Below, piece after piece: positions 46,753-57,690 of a stretch of 64,000 nt of DNA. Position 1 is the first letter of the stretch; each line of letters begins with the position of its first letter. Source of the stretch: Chionoecetes opilio (Eukaryota > Arthropoda > Malacostraca > Decapoda > Majidae); contig JACEEZ010013467.1 of the NCBI GenBank assembly GCA_016584305.1, positions 170,001-234,000 of the forward strand. The letters are read 5' to 3'. The translations under genes and the position numbers were made by a program. Below the pieces are notes generated by a model, which saw only the letters and a list, made by a program, of their open reading frames with translations, made no database searches and was not told where the DNA came from.

Positions 46753-47428
46753 GGGGAGCATCTAACGGAAATTCATATCTGTTATTTCTTACCCAATCAA
46801 GCTGAAATTTTTACACGTACTAGATATTAAAATGTAAATTATTTTGTTCAATAGTTTTGTACCTCCTAAATCTAGGGTTTCCGAGTTAAAAGCCATTTTG
46901 TAGGTTTTTCACCGTATATTTAAATCAGATCTTCTCTACAGAAAATGAAGTTACAATATTTTGCTTGCCATGGCAGGCAGACAAGACGTTATGCTGGCAG
47001 GCAGACAAGACATGGTGCTACATTCCCAGGCCAGGAATTTTAGATAGGATGTAAATTAATTGTTAGGGAATTTTAGATAGGATGTAAATTAATTGTTAGG
47101 GAATTAATTTTTTTTCAACACTTATGTTTTTTCGACACTTTTTTCCTAATGATTTGAAGTCAATTAAATAATAGCATTTTCAGTTAGAGCAATAATCTGG
47201 CATGCAATTATTTTCCATTTATTCCTCTATTGAACAAAGAAAACAGATCGTATATTGGTTGGTGACTTTTTGAGAAGATCTCTTTTAAAGTTAAGATTTT
47301 TGGTTGTGAGAAAAACACGTTTAAAGTTTTGCTCACCTTTACTTACACACTAACAAGTTATAAAAAAACGTATCATTATGAAACAATGTAGAAATGTATC
47401 ATAGAACATAATTAACAATATAACATAC
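46753..47428. other. Left-arm interior without a gene
   Basis: AT-rich. Contains two tandem duplications: GCAGGCAGACAAGAC (46973-47010) and a 33-bp unit GGAATTTTAGATAGGATGTA... (47035-47102). Confidence 0.5.
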
Positions 47429-47868
47429 TCAAAAAACGACATTTTCAGTAAATAGTGCATGGGGTCGAGGGAGGAATCTATATGACCACCTTGTACGCCC
47501 CGGCCTGGTACTCCTTGTCTTTTTCTTCCTTCCAGTCCTGCTTTCTTCGTCGCTATCCTCTGCTCTTCTCTTCTTCATTTTGTGCTTTGGTGGCTGGTGT
47601 CTCTTTCTATCTTTTCTCTTGGGCAGAGGCGGTGTAGGCAGATGTTGCAAACCTCCACCTTCTTCTTACACTTGCCACAGATCATATTGATGGAACAGAT
47701 TGTGCAGCTATGTAGCCTACTGTTCATAAATACATTCAAGGATGGCACCTTCTCTGGAGATGGAGATGAAGATGGGAGAGGTAGTGCTGGACGTGGCTTG
47801 GGGTGCCAAGAGGTGCTTGGACTGGTGCAGTCTTGTGTGGCTTGTGAGGGGCTTGAAGTGCACGCCAC
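47429..47868 (-). pseudogene. Cys-rich / basic ORF pair of unknown function
   Basis: Two overlapping minus-strand frames. The first (47868-47575) is Ser/Pro-rich and ends in a cysteine cluster: C-x2-C-x6-C-x2-C-x6-C-x2-C-x4-C (about 47710-47630), which could bind zinc. The second (47650-47429) reads Lys/Arg-rich with HKMKKRRAEDSDEESRTGRK and ends NVVF. They look like one C-terminus split by a shift. Cys clusters like this end some piggyBac-type transposases, but no catalytic core is visible, so I give no function. Confidence 0.35.
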
Positions 47869-48034
47869 GGCGGGCGGTTGCGGTGACCACCGACCCTCCT
47901 TTACATTCTGCTGCTTCTATTCTTCTCTGTAGCTGTGTCTGTCATGCTGCTGTGCATATTTCTTGTCTTCTGCGTGCCTTCTTACTTTTCGCCATTGTGA
48001 ACCTCTGAACTGCAGACAAAAATGCCTACGGTAT

Positions 48035-48870
48035 GCCTACTAGTAGGGGAGCCCACTGGAGTTCATTTACACTTTTGGGAACGAAAGGTTTGATAATTTT
48101 AATTGATTGCTATTAATACGGGAATGAAAAAAACCCATTTCTTAAGTTGAACATTCCTGGGGTTTAGAGGGGGCAGGGCCCCAAGCCCCCCACAAAAATA
48201 GTTCTTTATTTACACTTTGGAGAACAAGACTTAAATTAATATGGATGAATACCATTATACTACTGAAGTGAAATATGCAACTTAAGAAAACTAAATGTCT
48301 GGGGTTTCCATTTAAGAAGGGTTCTTTTGGAGGGTTCAATATTGGTTTTCAATTACACTTTCGAGAACAAAGTTGAAACTCCTACTGGTGAATGACATTA
48401 CATAACCTATCCAAATTACATAACTTCAGAAAATATATTCGCTGGCATTTTTGCTTAAGAAAGGTCAGGCAGGGTCAAAAATAGGTTATAATTACATTTC
48501 GGAGAACAATGCTGAATTTCAAATTGCTTATATCTTTTGCATCCCTAATTTGAAATAGCCACCTTAAGAGACAATATTTTCAGGGGTTTCCATTTAAGAA
48601 GGGTTCTTTTGGAGGGTTTAGTAAGTTTTCAATTACAATTTTGAGAATAAGGTTGAAACTCATGCTGGTGAATGACACTACATAACTTATCCAAATTACA
48701 TAACTTATGAAAATATATTCCCTGGTGTTTCTATTTAAGAAGAAACAATACTTTCTGGTATTTTCATTTAAGAAGTGCCTTTGTGAAGGGTGTCAATATT
48801 ATTACACTTTTGTAAACAAAGTTGCAACTCATACTGATGCCCGACTTTAAATAATCTGTATAATAAAATA
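48035..48870. repeat. About six degenerate 140-bp tandem units, left arm
   Basis: ATTACACTTT-GAGAACAA (or close variants) recurs at about 48065, 48208, 48353, 48491, 48630 and 48798, within units that also share TCCATTTAAGAAGGGTTCTT and GGTGAATGACA-TACATAAC. Mirrored in the right arm (51730-52028, 54256-54664). Confidence 0.8.
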
Positions 48871-49249
48871 CATAACCTTAAAAAACATATTCCTTGACAT
48901 ATCTGCTTTAGAGGGGCACAAATGTCCTGAAGAACAATCTCCCAGAAACTATTTATAGAGAAAGCAGATATGAGATTCACGATAAAAAATCATAACTGAA
49001 TTGATGTTCATTTTTCCTTCACGACAGTCTGCATTGTGGGAAGTTAGTCAGCAATACCAAGGTGTAATAATTATAATTTCCTAAAGAAATTTGCCCAGAA
49101 GAAAATAGCTTATATTGTTAGCATATAGTAGGGTCAGAGTCAGTGACTGTAACCCTTAACCAAGGACTCGCCAATAAGAATAAGAAACTGGACACTTGGC
49201 GACACCTTTAACTGTTACACCAGCAGGATCGATATTTTGTTTGAGAAGT
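48871..49249. other. Unassigned DNA downstream of the nuclease gene
   Basis: No feature recognised. Confidence 0.4.
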
Positions 49250-49253
49250 CATT

Positions 49254-50400
49254 TTAGTCACATTCATCATCAGTCTCACTACATACATCTACATCATTTT
49301 CATTGTCATCGAAGTCTGAGTCGAAGCAGGGCTCTGGAGTCTCAGCAACACTGTCGTCGTCGTCATCGGTTGGATAAGCAGAGTCAGGGAGAACAGAGTC
49401 TGGCATCTGGGAACCGGTGAACCACACAATTTGGTAGTCATTGTCCACGAGTTCCCATCCTTTTAACGACTCTTTGGGGATCACCTTGTCACATGCTGCA
49501 TGTCATGTCATTGCCACAAAGTTGCTGCGATGTATCTTCTGCTTGATGACATTTTCACAGGGTGGAATACTGCTTGCATCTACACCCTTCAGACTTGCAA
49601 ACGGCCCCTTGCCTTTCTTTGGTCCGAATGATTTCTCAAAACATAGGAACCTATGCTTGTTCAAGGGCATTACCTTCTTTGCACCATATATCTTGGCAGT
49701 ATACTCTCAAGAAGCTTGCATGTTGGTTGATCTACTTCACCCATTGCCAATGCAGAGAGAGCACCAAGGTAGACTTGATTGTCTTCAGCAATTTTCAGAG
49801 AGCGCTTTTTTCCTTTCCTGATGAAGGATGAGGTGTAATCATATCCTGTGTAAACATGAATACCTGGCAGGGCTTCACAGACTTTGGACCCAATCTTGCT
49901 GGCTATGGCCGATATATTGCTGTAGCGCCTGTTATTTTGACCTTTTGGTGCCAACGTCCATCCACACAATGGTTTTCATATGATGGCAATGGTGTAAGAG
50001 AATAACAGCAACATCAGTATCTGAGGCCCTCACAACTATGCCACCTGGCTGTTGGAGAGAGATATCTCCATCAATTGCATGGCGACAAATTCTTGTGTCT
50101 GCCTCTGGGTGGTTACAATCCAAGCGAGTAATTGGTGTAACTTCAACAAACCCACTGATTCCCCTGAACTGCACACAGCTTGTGTCTACACCAACATAGA
50201 GCTCCCTACCATTCAACTCTGCAAAATGCCACTTGTCTGCCCAATCTTTCACAAGAAAGCGGGGTGGGTAGTTGTTGTTTGAAGGATCAGCATTTAAAAA
50301 AAAATTCAAGGTTGCGGGGGCGAATTTGTTCTGCTGCTGTGATGAAATAAATGGTGTCCTCCACCCCACGGTGCTCACGTGCATTATCCTTAATGGAAGG
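49254..50400 (-). pseudogene. XPG/FEN1-like (PIN-fold) nuclease protein of a mobile element, frameshifted
   Basis: Minus strand from about 50400: REHRGVEDTIYFITAAEQ and RPRNLEFFF, a shift, then RFLVKDWADKWHFAELNGRE and LYVGVDTSCVQFRG, LDCNHPEADTRICRHA (EADTR at 50105-50091), VVRASDTDVAVILLHHC (DTDV about 50021-50010), VWMDVGTKRS, a one-base shift in an A run near 49957, then IHVYTGYDYTSSFIRKGKKR (about 49870-49810). EAD...DTDxxVLL...G-x-DYT...G-x-K matches the order of acidic residues and helix-hairpin-helix in XPG/FEN1-type structure-specific nucleases. The tail (49484-49254) is Asp/Glu-rich and ends before the repeats. Upstream coding sequence is cut by the Tc1-like insertion at 50406. Such proteins are common in invertebrate repeats; the nuclease role is inferred from motifs. 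Confidence 0.6.
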
Positions 50401-50681
50401 TTCTACAGTCGGCGCAAAAAAACTTAGGACGCCAAAAAATTTGGGGCGGGAATAACGTCCTTAGCTGTTTTGACAATTTTGGTGGGAGCGATTTCATTTT
50501 TTTACGTTTTTTGTATATCTGGCAGTGTATTAGGGTCTCTGCTGTAGATTCCTCGCTCCTGCCCGCTCTGTATCTTCCAAGTCATCATTGGAAGAGGTTG
50601 TTGTGTTTGGCTCTCCAACCTTCCTACACCCCCATTTGCCCCTCCATCTTCTACCGCCTTCTCCAGATCTAATAAAGCATT

Positions 50682-50957
50682 ATGCCGGGCAAATCTCTAT
50701 CAATTGTGAAGAAGACACATATAGTAACCTTGTATCGAAGTGGGAAAACAATTGGCCAGATAGCGAGGGAGATGTGTGTTTCCAAACATACCGTCTCGGT
50801 GTGGTGCAGGCGGGCGCAAGATGGTGAGTTAAGGACTGTTTTGGCGTGGAAGAAAGGGTCAGGGCGGCCAAGAAAAACTTCAAAGAAGACTAATCAACTG
50901 CTCAAAATGATTAATGACATCAACAAACCTTATGAGCAGTTGATCAGTCTTCTTTGA
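50682..50957 (+). pseudogene. Tc1-like transposase, N-terminal HTH only (left arm)
   Basis: 91 codons from ATG 50682: MPGKSLSIVKKTHIVTLYRS, GKTIGQIAREMCVSKHTVSV and a GRPRKTSKKT linker. This is the first helix-turn-helix and the GRPR-type hook of Tc1/mariner transposases, which bind the transposon ends. The frame then runs into the palindrome centre and stops; there is no DDE domain. The mirror copy is at 50880-51155. Confidence 0.85.
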
Positions 50958-51155
50958 AGTTTTTCTTGGCCGCCCTGACCCTTTCTTCCACGCCAAAACA
51001 GTCCTTAACTCACCATCTTGCACCCGCCTGCACCACACCGAGACGGTATGTTTGGAAACACACATCTCCCTCGCTATCTGGCCAATTGTTTTCCCACTTC
51101 GATACAAGGTTACTATATGTGTCTTCTTCACAATTGATAGAGATTTGCCCGGCAT
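50880..51155 (-). pseudogene. Tc1-like transposase, N-terminal HTH only (right arm)
   Basis: Mirror image of 50682-50957 on the other strand with one substitution before the GRPR linker and a different short tail after LL. Both frames stay open, which points to a recent rearrangement or conversion between arms. The two reading frames converge and overlap at the centre, so transcription from either side would give a hairpin RNA. Confidence 0.85.
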
Positions 51156-51434
51156 AATGCTTTATTAGACCTGGAAAAGGCGGTAGAAGATGGAGGGGCG
51201 AATGGGGGTGCGGGAAGGTTGGAGAACCAAACACAACAACCTCTTCCTATGATGACTTGGAAGATCCAGAGCGGGCAGGAGCGAGGAATCTACAGAGAAA
51301 CCCTAATGCCTAATGCCAGATATACAAAAAACATAAAAAAATTCAATTGCTCCCACCGAAATTGTCAAAACAGCTAAGGACGTTATTCCCGCCCCAAGTT
51401 TTTTGGCATCCTAAGTTTTTTTGCGCCGACTGTA

Positions 51435-51729
51435 CATATGTATCAAAGACAATTTCTACCCGGTTTGAATTTTACAATAGATTGTTCAGCATTTAAAGAC
51501 AAAATGTTTTAAACATAAGTGCACATCATTCTCAATCTAATTGTTAATGTCCTACAGCCTCACTCATTCACTAAATTTTCTTTTAGTTAAGAAATTAAGT
51601 TTTAGAGGGAATACATTTTAAAATTACAATGGACGGAGTATAGTACTAAAAACAGCTGATGAACAATGAAGAACTGAACATTGAACTCCAGAGTGTAAAT
51701 ATGACGTACTTATAACACAACTCATCTTT
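51435..51729. other. Interior of the host element, no gene seen
   Basis: AT-rich; should hold the 5' part of the nuclease gene on the minus strand, but no coding segment is recognisable. Confidence 0.4.
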
Positions 51730-52214
51730 CTTAAACAAAAATGCCGGGGAATATATTTTCATAAGTTATGTAATTTGGATAAGTTATGTAGTGTCATTCA
51801 CCAGCATGAGTTTCAACCTTATTCTCAAAATTGTAATTAAAAACCTACTGAACCCTCCAAAAGAACCCTTCTTAATTAAATGGAAACCCCTGAAAATATT
51901 GTCTCTTAAGGTTGTTATTTCAAATTAGGGATGCAAAAGATATAAGCCATGTGAAATTCAGCATTGTTCTCTAAAATGTAATTATAACCTATTTTTGACC
52001 CTGCCTGACCCTGTCTGACGTTTCTTAAAGTAATCGTCCAGACCCATTTTTTTTTTTCCTAATTATGTTTAATGTACATTCAAAACACCTAATCCACCAA
52101 AAATAATTGATTTCCAGGCCTTATTTCCGTAAAAACACGACTTTTGTAAAAAGCGCGCGAAAAATTCTTCCCGCCAACAGGGTTACAAATGTTATTGATG
52201 ACGTCAGAAGAGTA

Positions 52215-52339
52215 AGTCCCTCTCTCTCTCTCTCTCCTTCCTTTCCTTTCCTTCTCTCTCTCTCTCTCTCCTTTCCTTTCCTTTCCCTTCTCTTCTCTTC
52301 TCTTCTCTTCTCTTCTCTTCTCTTCTCTTCTCTTCTCTT

Positions 52340-52387
<48 letters not shown>

Positions 52388-52453
52388 CTCTCTCTCCTCC
52401 TTCTCTTCTCTCCTCTCTCTCTCCTTTCTCTCTCTCTCTCTCTCTCTCTTCCT

Positions 52454-52534
<81 letters not shown>

Positions 52535-52634
52535 CTCTCTTCTCTCTCCTTCCTTTCCTTTCCCTTCTCTCTCTCTCTCTCTCCTTCCTTTCCTTTCCCT
52601 CTCTCTCTCTCTCTCTTCATTTCTCTCTCTTCTT

Positions 52635-52722
<88 letters not shown>

Positions 52723-52790
52723 TCCTTTCCCTTCTCTCTCTCTCTCCTTCCTTTCCCTTCTCTCTCTTTCTCTCCTTTCTTTCTTTTTCA
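52215..52790. repeat. CT/CTTTC compound microsatellite
   Basis: About 575 bp of CT, TCTCTTC and CCTTTCC units. Long open frames across it on both strands (Ser/Leu or Arg/Glu repeats) are artefacts. Confidence 0.97.
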
Positions 52791-53188
52791 TCTATTTCTT
52801 CTCCCTCCTCCTCTTCATTCTCCCTCTTCATCCTCCACGAGAGAGAGAGAGAAAAATTAAGGAGAGAGAGAAGGGAAAGGAAGGAGAGAGTGTTACCCTT
52901 CTTAGTATGGTTATTTTATGGATAACGGGTTCACTCCATGTTGATAGTGGTTGACTAACCTGTAAAGGGGTGATTGCCGGATGACGCCCTCTTGACGGGC
53001 AGGTAACTTGCTTCGTTGCCCAGAGGTACACGTCATATAAAGTGGTATGTATGGGCTTAACGTGGTCGAGCGGTTCTTATGTAATTTATAAGTATTCTTA
53101 GTGCCAAAGGATTCGAGTAAGACAATATACTACAAAATATATATATTGTATATATATGTACACTTGTGAAGGTTTATACATTAATAAT

Positions 53189-53707
53189 GTCACGCTGTTC
53201 GTTAAGTAACGGCCAATGAAACTAATGTCTAATAGACAGAGCCGGGAACAGTTAATAACGTGACAAGGTACTCCACACCCCCAGGTGTGGGGTACACACA
53301 GACACCCAGGAAGGTGTGAGTGAGTAGGAGCGCAAGGCTAACGCGTCCCCTCTCGTTCTCTGTGTTCTGTCTGTCTCCTCCGGCCAGTTGCAGCATATAA
53401 GGAAGGGAGGACGGAAGTGGCAGGTTCCGGTGGACATGTCTCTCAGGCCTGTTGCACTCTCGTAAGCGTCATCATCCTTGGGCAGAGCGCTGAGATGACA
53501 CACACACAACTTGTGTGTGCAGTCCGGAGCCAGGGGCGAGGTGTGTCTATGTGTTGCATCAAGACACCGGGTTGACTGTCCACTTCATTCTTATGGGCCA
53601 TGGCGTGATACTTCGTCAACGTAACCTCATCAAAAGGTGTCAGCACTCAGCATCCGCTAGGCGACACTCAGACACTCGGACATCCTGTCTTAGTATAGAT
53701 TAACACA
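53189..53707. other. Possible solo LTR inside E4
   Basis: Starts TGTCACGCTG and ends near TTAACACA, contains a CATATAAGG TATA-like motif (53393-53401). No target duplication or second LTR; weak. Confidence 0.2.
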
Positions 53708-53729
53708 TAAATATATAATCAGTACGCTA

Positions 53730-53732
53730 ATA

Positions 53733-53799
<67 letters not shown>

Positions 53800-53806
53800 G
53801 AAAGGA

Positions 53807-53874
<68 letters not shown>

Positions 53875-53884
53875 AGGGAAAGGA

Positions 53885-53919
<35 letters not shown>

Positions 53920-53920
53920 C
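53730..53920. repeat. GA microsatellite
   Basis: (GA)n interrupted by AAGGGAAAGGAAGG units; the complement type of 52215-52790. Confidence 0.95.
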
Positions 53921-54664
53921 ACAACTGTCTTGCTGCACCCATAAAGGATGCATGCATGTGGCATATTGCAAAAAAAATCTAACACCCAAAAATCTTCAAG
54001 TACTATATTTATCTCTTGTGTTAGCGTGCTTCTGATCAGCGCGCTTCCTTTTGTGACGTCACCGAGCCGTGGCACATCGTCTGCTTGTCGTGAGGGGCGT
54101 TTTGGAAGCTCGGGGAATTTGCAGATTTTTATTGCGGATTATTTAAAAACGGCTGACTGGATGCAAAAAGTGAAGACATATTGTTGATATACTCGTTAAT
54201 GGCTATAATTTGATTGCATTAAATCAGGAATGATGAAATGGTCTGGACGATTACTTTAAGCAAAAATGCCAGCGAATATATTTTCTGAAGTTATGTAATT
54301 TGGATAGGTTATGTAATGTCATTCACCAGTAGGAGTTTCAACTTTGTTCTCGAAAGTGTAATTGAAAACCAATATTGAACCCTCCAAAAGAACCCTTCTT
54401 AAATGGAAACCCCAGACATTTAGTTTTCTTAAGTTGCATATTTCACTTCAGTAGTATAATGGTATTCATCCATATTAATTTAAGTCTTGTTCTCCAAAGT
54501 GTAAATAAAGAACTATTTTGGGGGGGACTTGGGGCCCTGCCCCCTCTAAACCCCAGGAATGTTCAACTTAAGAAATGGGTTTTTTTCATTCCCGTATTAA
54601 TAGCAATCAATTAAAATTATCAAACCTTTCGTTCCCAAAAGTGTAAATGAACTCCAGTGGGCTC

Positions 54665-54974
54665 CCTAACTATACGTCATGGCGGAGAGGTAACTAATCC
54701 GCTCAGTAACTGTTCAAAGATACACACTCTGGTTTCCTTGCCAGACATACATTTTCAATGCAAAAACCCCATGTTTCTAGCTTTTAGAGGATCCAGATTA
54801 CCATTACTAATATGGGGGGCTCACACGGGACCTTTAATTCTGGCCCGCAAACCTTTAAATAACGGCACTAGACATTTAAATTGGTGCGGACGAGTTGCCC
54901 CTGGCAATGTTCTAAGAGAATATGGCAAAAAGTAAGAAACTAATATTTTAAGGTGAACAAGCTTAGATGCTCCC
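54665..54974 (+). other. Right-arm interior with an open frame of unknown nature
   Basis: A 92-codon frame (54657-54935) ends LPLLIWGAHTGPLILARKPL and GRVAPGNVLREYGKK. I do not recognise it and the matching left-arm segment does not keep it. Confidence 0.3.
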
Positions 54975-55373
54975 CTTAACAAGATCTCCCCAGTGCATCT
55001 ATCCGTTCTTTCTTAGCAAAGCACGTTTTTGAGATATAATAAGATTTTTGACCTTTATAACACTGATTTATTGGATTGTTTATTGATGAAATTTTAATCT
55101 GTTCATACCAGAGGGACCACACTGTCACCACAGTCGGAAGCTGAATCGCTTATACTAAATACCGTTTTCGCCTAGCTGCTACGGTTCTTGAGATATTAAT
55201 GAAAATGTGTTTTTCACATTTTCCAAGGATTTGCTTTAAAAATTTGGCCAATTTTGTTTCCCACCAGATGGTGATGACACTTGGTTTCTATTAGCTTTCG
55301 TACGTGCTGATCACGAATCTGGACTTAGTTTTTCGATATATGGTTTTGAAATATCTTTTTGGGCCGTTCTCAG

Positions 55374-55374
<1 letters not shown>

Positions 55375-55434
<60 letters not shown>
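55375..55434. repeat. (TA)n microsatellite
   Basis: About 29 TA units between the right end of the 10.6-kb element and the next element. Confidence 0.97.
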
Positions 55435-55437
<3 letters not shown>

Positions 55438-55553
55438 GGAGGTCCTGAAGATACGAGCAGTTAGGTTCCACCTGGCATACTCGTAAAGCGAAATCTCGTA
55501 TAACGAAACACATAACTAATGGTAAAATATAGGTTTGGTTCCAGGACCCCATC

Positions 55554-55584
<31 letters not shown>

Positions 55585-56488
55585 TTCAAGCTAAAATAAA
55601 CTCTAGCAAACACAACAAACACACAGCGTCTATATTACCCAGACTGTACTACCTATTCTGTAGAAAAAGCATTCTGAAAGAGAAAATAGCACACAAAATA
55701 ACATAACTGCACATTAATTAAACATAAAACATAAATGATGTCATCAAGCTCATCATCAGTCACCAGCCAATGATAAACAATTTTTTAAACTTCTCGACCA
55801 ATCACAAGTCAGCGAGACATATTTCCGGGCAAGAATGGCATGCCAGACTGCCTCTCTCCGCCTTCTGTCCCCGTCATCTCAAACTAATTCTCGTTTTATT
55901 TGGAATGCTTGCGTTTTAAGGAGTTTTAATGTATCAGATAGTAAGATATATAAGTAAGGAGCCTGTGTTGCTAGTGTTTTGGTGGTAGAAGGTGTGTGTG
56001 TGGGTTGAAATAGTGAATATTTGTGTTATGGGGTGGCTCCGCGGCAAGAATTTCTCCGTCACTCACTGCCCCGCCATCAGTCACCTCATCATAACATCTT
56101 TAAATCACCCTTATTTAAGGTGACACACGGTGTTACACTGATATAGATAATGACACGTGTATATAACATCTCACCATAATCACTAAGTTGTATAATAACG
56201 AGTAATAAGACTTTTAATCCTGCCCAAACCTACCGTGGCGGAGGAGCTGGCGGCTCCAGCGGCGCCGCCACTCAAAACTTTTGAGTAAAAACCCGCCGTC
56301 ATCCGCCTCACCTGTGCCTTCCTGAAGACAGTCAGCTCCCACGCCTGTGATAGCACCATAGGATATCACCAGGGATCATAGGATTCCTCAAGGGGTTCTC
56401 GCTCCCCTACTAAATATTACCAAAGACATCTATCTCCCTTGGTCTAATGGTGTTGATATCCACCTCACGGGGTTCATGGGCCAGCTTC

Positions 56489-56525
<37 letters not shown>

Positions 56526-56980
56526 GCTGCCAAAGGCCGCGCTGCCAAACGTGGATGAGTCCCTTGCTTGTATTTCATCTCTTTACTCATATATATGAAT
56601 GATATCCATCCAAATGCAATCATATGTCTACATTCACCTAGAGAAATGATATTTCATAGCATACCAAACAATAATAAGCGAGCCTGGAGACTTCCTACCT
56701 CTGCTAATACCAGTCTCGAGCAGTCGTTGGCCAGTCTGCACGTTATTTTCAGATTGAAATTATCGTATAACCTTAGGTAAAATCATATAGTCAGTAAATG
56801 TTTATAATTTTAGTAAATAACTTGTAATTTACTTTAGTAAATAACTTGGTAATTTTACTCACCCTAGTTTGAATGTCGTAACATTGGATTTTCGATCTCG
56901 TATATTGAAAATAGACCCTAATTTACACATCTCATATCATCGGATTCTCGTATATCGAATGCTCATATAACGGGACCTCC

Positions 56981-56983
<3 letters not shown>
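55435..56983. mobile_element. Tigger-like non-autonomous element, copy 1
   Basis: CAGGGAGGTCCTGAAGATAC at 55435 and its counterpart CGGGACCTCCCTG to 56983, bordered by TA. The end regions share TCGTATA-CGAA strings typical of Tigger-type termini. No transposase frame found. It includes an A run (55560-55583), a CTG repeat, and about 500 bp of unassigned DNA (55600-56480). Confidence 0.75.
56490..56527. repeat. (CTG)12 repeat
   Basis: Uninterrupted GCT triplets; not in a recognised coding frame. Confidence 0.95.
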
Positions 56984-57027
<44 letters not shown>

Positions 57028-57062
57028 ATATATATATAAAAGTTGATTTTTCTTGTAGATTC

Positions 57063-57281
57063 ATCATGAAGTTTCAGGGACAGAGACACTCGGTATACTT
57101 GGGTTGTTTATGCAACGTTTCGCAAGGCACTTGGCATCATCAGGCTAAAAATAGTTAAAATTTAATATATTGAATATATTAATTTTAACTATTTTTAGCC
57201 TGATGATGCCAATGCCTTGGCGAAACGTTGATAAACAACCCCAAGTATACCGAGTTCTCTGTCACCCTGAAACTTCATGAT
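57063..57281. repeat. Inverted pair of hammerhead-like motifs (Penelope-type terminal sequence)
   Basis: Arms 57063-57157 and 57184-57281 are near-perfect inverted copies around an AT loop, bordered by TA repeats. Each arm carries CTGATGA, a short GCC...GGC or GCC...TGC stem and GAAACGTTG: plus strand 57200-57230, minus strand 57143-57113. CTGATGA plus GAAA is the hammerhead ribozyme core, known from Penelope-like retroelement ends. A GTTG/CAAC stem follows, but the expected cleavage triplet after it is not clear, so activity is uncertain. Confidence 0.55.
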
Positions 57282-57291
57282 ATCTATATAT

Positions 57292-57337
<46 letters not shown>

Positions 57338-57354
57338 TATATTTTTTTTTTAAT

Positions 57355-57690
57355 ACATCTTGGCCTATAGCGCCTGTAGGCAGTGACCTCCAGGGGCGGG
57401 ATGGTAGGCCCTGGAGGCTCACTTGAGGGCTGTGATGGTTGGCCCTCGCCCGTGGTGGCGCAGGCAGGATTGTTATAGTGACGCCTGTGATTAGAGGCTC
57501 ATGCCGCCCCCGTGTCCTCCGATGCACTCTCAATCGAAGGTAGAGTTGATGGGCAGCATGTGGGTGTTCTTAGGCCACTCGACGGTGCAGAAAGGTTTTG
57601 GTTTTCTAAAGGGATCAAACTCGGGTCACCGAGAATGCCAGTCGGAGACGCTAACCACTCCGCTACCGCCTCCCCAATACGCAGCCTACT
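57355..57690 (-). mobile_element. tRNA-derived SINE, family S1 (minus), best-preserved copy
   Basis: Minus strand from about 57680: GGGGAGGCGGTAGCGGAGTG, GTTAGCGTC (A box), GGTGACCCGAGTTTGATCCC (B-box-like), then the S1 body and the CGCCTGTAGGC or CTATAGGCGC end near 57365. The tail on this copy is T/A-rich instead of TG. Confidence 0.8.

Larger units (their letters stand above)
50406..51432. mobile_element. Tc1/mariner-type foldback element (1,027 bp)
   Basis: CAGTCGGCGCAAAAAAACTT at 50406 and its reverse complement to 51432, each bordered by TA (50404-50405, 51433-51434). Arms of about 490 bp are over 90 percent identical and meet near 50920. Each arm is the 5' end of a Tc1-like element up to and including the first part of the transposase gene. 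It interrupts the nuclease gene of the host element. Confidence 0.9.
52029..54255. mobile_element. TTAA-flanked element E4 with CT/GA arrays (2,227 bp)
   Basis: AGTAATCGTCCAGACC at 52029 and its reverse complement to 54255, TTAA on both sides (52025-52028, 54256-54259). The mirror position in the left arm of the host element (48455-48458) has a single TTAA, the empty site. It carries CT repeats (52215-52790) and GA repeats (53730-53920) in inverted order and no transposase; piggyBac or Kolobok machinery is likely from the TTAA target. Confidence 0.9.
44751..55375. mobile_element. 10.6-kb inverted-repeat DNA element encoding an XPG/FEN1-like nuclease, invaded by younger elements
   Basis: The ends GCTGAGAACGGC-CAAAAAG (44751) and its reverse complement (to about 55374) are inverted, with near-identical pairing over about 400 bp (44751-45147 with 54975-55375). 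After a gap, 48045-48460 pairs with 54256-54664, and 48461-48750 with 51730-52028. Taking out the insertions at 45152-46748, 50406-51432 and 52029-54255 leaves about 5.8 kb with very long arms and a central minus-strand gene. Target duplication uncertain (ATA or TA; the right edge meets a TA repeat). Superfamily unassigned. Confidence 0.75.

Noticed and set aside
52107..52925. 272-codon plus and 236-codon minus open frames
   Set aside because: They are translations of a CT/GA microsatellite in all frames.
53690..54075. Several Leu/Ser-rich minus-strand frames
   Set aside because: Artefact of the GA microsatellite at 53730-53920.
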